Below are positions 5,108-7,437 of a stretch of 7,437 nt of DNA, piece by piece. The position numbers and the translations under genes are program-made. How positions within the stretch are numbered: position 1 is the stretch's first letter; each line of letters opens with the position of its first letter. The notes under the pieces are model-generated. The model was not told the DNA's origin, did not search any database, and worked only from the letters and a program-made list of their open reading frames with translations. The DNA comes from Gemmatimonadota bacterium (GTDB lineage: Bacteria; Gemmatimonadota; Gemmatimonadetes; JACCXV01; JAHWKZ01). The stretch spans positions 1 to 7,437 of the forward strand of contig DAOWHI010000203.1 of NCBI GenBank assembly GCA_030641505.1, given 5' to 3'.

Positions 5108-6576
5108 TCCTCCGAGTCCACACCGTAGGCTACGAACGCGCCCAAATACTTGACTGGTCCGTGGAACGCCACACCCCCGCCGACTCCGACATTGGAGTCG
5201 AAAGAATCGCCGGGAAACCAAGCATCACCGATATCGAACAAACCGACCGCGTAGAAATGTTGAAAGCGGTCGATGGGACTCGGCAGAGCCAGGTGATAGC
5301 GAACGTTGGCGATGAGCATTCGATCGCCGGTCAACCGTTCGGAGAGGGCCGAGGTGCCGACCACTGTTCGGCGGCCGCCGAGGCCATAGAGAAACTGCGG
5401 CTCCAAGCTATCGCCACCGCCCAATCGTCCACCGGCGACCACGCGCATTGCCGCAAACGACTCTCCCCAAGTCGGCAGGTAGCCGCGGGCCTCGGCCTGC
5501 GCCCAATCGAACTCGAAATCACCGCCAAACCCCCAGTGATCGTATTGCAGGTCCGCGTACACGCCACGCGTCGCAAATCGAGGCGAGTTGCGCGCGTCAA
5601 ACGTGAGCCGGGTGCCCAACGCCCGGCCCTCCCCTGGCGTGATCGGCGGATTGATCCGCCAGTCCCCATCGCCACCGAAGAACGCGAACGGGTCTTCGTT
5701 TTCGAGACTGTTAAAGTCATCTTGACGCCAGCGAACACGAAGACGCACCTCGGGAGTTGGCGACATCGATGCCCACGCTTCATAACCTTCCCGCTCGAAG
5801 TACAACCGGTCGTCGTCGGCAAAGAACAGTGACCGCAACGAGTTGCCCATGTCAGACCGATGCCACCGCTGGCTGGTATCGATAGTCGAGTACGTCCGCA
5901 CACCGATCTCGGCATCTTCGCTCAATTCACGCGCCAGCTCGACGTCCCAACCGACATCGCCACGAGCGGTGCGAAACACCGGCCCTCCAGCGAGCCTCGT
6001 ACGCGGCCATTCGGGTCGCTGTCGGAGCCCGACCGCGAGACTGAACGCCAAACCGTTGACCCCCGTGTAGTGATGCGGAACAAAGCCCAGGAAGCCCTTG
6101 GGTTCGATCGGAAACGGACGTTGTGGCTTGACGTAGGCGATCCGGAGGTTGCCGTCGGCATCGGTAGCGACCTCGAGCGGCGCGTCCCGCAACCACTCCT
6201 CGCCGTCCTGCACCGTCGCCAGCGTCGACCCGAAGAGCGCGCCGGCGAACACCGTCAAACGACCTTCGACCACCGCCCCGGGTCGCACGTACACCTGACT
6301 GCCGATCGCGGTCACGTCGCCCCTCACCCGGCCCTCGAGAATCACCGTTCCGCCGACTTGAACGAGCGCTCCTTCGCGGGTCAGACCTCGCGGCACAAAG
6401 ACGCTATCGGCGATCGAGACAGGGCCGACGCCACTCAGAACAGTGTCGACGCGTGCCCGGATCGCCGTCGGGATCTCGGGATCGACTGTGATGACTGGCT
6501 GCTGAGCCGTCGCATCCGAGGCGGTCGCCACAAACCAGAAACCCACGGCCACAAGGGTGTATCTCCAGGGTCTCAC
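5071..6576 (-). CDS. Outer-membrane protein: bactofilin-like N-terminal segment plus Omp85/BamA-type beta-barrel
   Basis: A 501-residue exported protein. Residues 1-24 form a signal peptide (Arg-containing start, hydrophobic core to about 17, likely cut after DATA). Residues about 70-122 are a hydrophobic/Gly repeat pattern (VQVGGTVILEGRVRGDVTAI, then VYVRPGAVVEGRLTVFAGAL) like the short beta-helix rungs of bactofilins. From about 160 to the end the chain alternates as beta-strands, with Omp85-type signatures RLTFDARNSPRFATRGVYAD (323-342) and LTGDRMLIANVRYHLALP (415-432), a GLFDIGDAW strand, and a C-terminal Phe (SPWF) as recognised by the BAM machine. About 340 residues would fit a 16-strand barrel. 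No POTRA domains are present and the usual VRGF/Y motif is absent. The GTG start at 6574-6576 overlaps the recombinase stop by four bases (GTGA); a second GTG at codon 9 follows a GGAGA but would lose the charged n-region. The specific function is unknown; being just before kdsB suggests an envelope role. Confidence 0.82.
   Translation of the reverse strand: MRPWRYTLVAVGFWFVATASDATAQQPVITVDPEIPTAIRARVDTVLSGVGPVSIADSVFVPRGLTREGALVQVGGTVILEGRVRGDVTAIGSQVYVRPGAVVEGRLTVFAGALFGSTLATVQDGEEWLRDAPLEVATDADGNLRIAYVKPQRPFPIEPKGFLGFVPHHYTGVNGLAFSLAVGLRQRPEWPRTRLAGGPVFRTARGDVGWDVELARELSEDAEIGVRTYSTIDTSQRWHRSDMGNSLRSLFFADDDRLYFEREGYEAWASMSPTPEVRLRVRWRQDDFNSLENEDPFAFFGGDGDWRINPPITPGEGRALGTRLTFDARNSPRFATRGVYADLQYDHWGFGGDFEFDWAQAEARGYLPTWGESFAAMRVVAGGRLGGGDSLEPQFLYGLGGRRTVVGTSALSERLTGDRMLIANVRYHLALPSPIDRFQHFYAVGLFDIGDAWFPGDSFDSNVGVGGGVAFHGPVKYLGAFVAYGVDSEEWKFYGVISPWF
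5108..5113 (-). promoter_or_regulatory. GGAGGA Shine-Dalgarno abutting the kdsB ATG
   Basis: The minus strand reads CTCGGAGGAATGGAAG, so the best anti-Shine-Dalgarno match in the window touches the start codon instead of lying 5-9 bases away. It sits within the last codons of the outer-membrane protein gene. It may still help terminating ribosomes re-initiate on kdsB by base pairing. The normal spacing rule is not met, which leaves the exact kdsB start open. Confidence 0.45.
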
Positions 6577-7437
6577 GCGCGGGGGTGATACCGGCGATGC
6601 TCAGCCCTTAGATACGGAGGATCGATATGCGTGTAAATCTGGGTCGTCGTTATATCAGCGTGACCAAGCATCTCCTGAACCGCTCTCAAATCGGCGCCAC
6701 GATCGAGCAAATGGGTGGCAAAAGTATGACGAAACGTGTGCGGCGTAACATTCTTCTCGATCCCTGCCCGCCCAACGTACCGCCGAATGATCTTCCACGC
6801 GCCCATCCGTGACAAAGGGCGACCGCGGAAGTTCAGAAACAGCACGCCCTGGGTCTCCTCACCCTTTAGCGAGACCCGTTCTTCTTCGACGTATTTCACC
6901 ACGGCCTCGATCGCACGCCGTCCAACCGGCACCACACGCACCTTCTCCCCCTTGGGACCAGCCAGCTCGACGTCGATCCTCGCGTCACGCCGTCGGATCC
7001 GGCGTCGGATGGGAACGAGTCGAACGGTACGCTCCGTCCATTCGAATTCCTCGAGCTGGACGGCGATTAGCTCCGAGATTCGAACTCCGGTTCCGTATAG
7101 AAACTCGAGCATCGCCCGATCACGCAGCGGGAAGGGTTCGTCACCCCCTACCGCGTCGATAATCCGCTCGACTTCCTCGAGGGTCAGCACGGTCGGAAGC
7201 CGCTGACCACGCCGGGGGGCATCGATCGCCTCCGTGGGATTCGTCGCCGTGCTGTCCTCCGCAGTCAGAAAGGTATAGAACCCGCGCAGTGCGGTCAGTC
7301 TGCGTGCCACCGTCGATGCCTTCATGTGTTGGCGTTCGAGTTCGCTCAAATAAGCGCGAACCGTCTCTCGCTGTTCGGGATCCCCACTGGTCTCTGACGC
7401 GAACGACTGATAGCGCTCAATGTCAGCCCGGTACGCA
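6573..7437 (-). CDS. xerD: XerC/XerD-type site-specific tyrosine recombinase, 5' end outside window
   Basis: The frame is open to the window edge, giving 287 codons; perhaps 10-20 N-terminal residues are missing. The family cuts and rejoins DNA through a tyrosyl intermediate, and Xer pairs resolve chromosome dimers at dif. The N-terminal SAM-like core-binding domain covers residues 1-70 (AYRADIERYQSF at the edge, STVARRLTALRGFYTFL). The catalytic domain (about 81-287) has all expected residues: Arg119 in GTGVRISEL, Lys162 in GPKGEKVRVVPVG, His233 and Arg236 in HTFRHTFATHLL, His259 in MLGHADITT, and nucleophile Tyr268 in QIYTHID. The end, HRRYHPRA, resembles XerD (E. coli ends in HHPRA), so XerD is preferred over XerC. 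An arginine-rich insertion (about 142-159) precedes the lysine hairpin. An internal TTG (7347-7349) is not a credible start because it would cut the core-binding domain. Its stop overlaps the next gene. Confidence 0.92.
   Translation of the reverse strand, partial: AYRADIERYQSFASETSGDPEQRETVRAYLSELERQHMKASTVARRLTALRGFYTFLTAEDSTATNPTEAIDAPRRGQRLPTVLTLEEVERIIDAVGGDEPFPLRDRAMLEFLYGTGVRISELIAVQLEEFEWTERTVRLVPIRRRIRRRDARIDVELAGPKGEKVRVVPVGRRAIEAVVKYVEEERVSLKGEETQGVLFLNFRGRPLSRMGAWKIIRRYVGRAGIEKNVTPHTFRHTFATHLLDRGADLRAVQEMLGHADITTTQIYTHIDPPYLRAEHRRYHPRA

Noticed and set aside
5108..5221. Longer kdsB starting at 5221 with 38 extra residues.
   Set aside because: The extra part is Arg/Cys-rich, unlike any KdsB N-terminus, and overlaps the conserved end of the outer-membrane protein gene.
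6573..7437. Reading the recombinase as an integrase marking a mobile element or genomic island.
   Set aside because: Its closest features are those of housekeeping XerD (HHPRA-like end), there are no attachment repeats, tRNA or phage genes visible, and it is joined to core envelope genes by a four-base overlap.
1..7437. CRISPR arrays, tRNA or rRNA genes, riboswitches, insertion sequences.
   Set aside because: No spaced direct repeats, cloverleaf, rRNA-like segments or terminal inverted repeats were seen, and coding genes fill almost the whole window.

Overview
The window is a densely packed, single-strand block of eight genes, all read on the minus strand (right to left). Base composition is high GC (about 60% by eye). 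Each gene overlaps the next or is separated from it by at most 39 bases, and I see no convincing internal promoter or terminator. The layout looks like one long operon, or the middle of one. Both ends run off the window.

In transcription order the genes are: a XerC/XerD-type tyrosine recombinase (5' end missing); a secreted outer-membrane protein that joins a bactofilin-like N-terminal stretch to an Omp85/BamA-type beta-barrel; kdsB (CMP-KDO synthetase); pyrG (CTP synthase); kdsA (KDO-8-phosphate synthase); kdsC (KDO-8-phosphate phosphatase); kdsD (arabinose-5-phosphate isomerase, SIS plus two CBS domains); and the first 81 codons of an lptC-like lipoprotein gene (3' end missing).

The genes form a coherent pathway. 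KdsD makes arabinose-5-phosphate from ribulose-5-phosphate, KdsA condenses it with PEP, KdsC removes the phosphate to give KDO, and KdsB activates KDO with CTP. PyrG supplies that CTP. LptC belongs to the machine that carries finished LPS across the periplasm, and the Omp85-type protein sits in the same outer membrane. The organism is therefore a diderm bacterium that makes LPS. The exact gene order, the bactofilin-like/Omp85 protein and the GC content remind me of Gemmatimonadota, but this is inference from memory and not proven by the sequence.

I do not see a new defence, mobile or RNA-based system. The unusual points are at residue level. KdsA has Asp where metal-dependent enzymes have Cys and metal-independent ones have Asn. 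The PyrG glutaminase domain has Pro for Gly in its PGGFG loop and Asp for the triad Glu. The recombinase carries an arginine-rich insertion before its beta-hairpin lysine. The Omp85-type barrel lacks POTRA domains and the usual VRGF/Y signature. There is also a marked excess of the palindrome CGATCG. No stretch of more than about 300 bases lacks a gene; the only real intergenic gap is the 39 bases between kdsB and pyrG.
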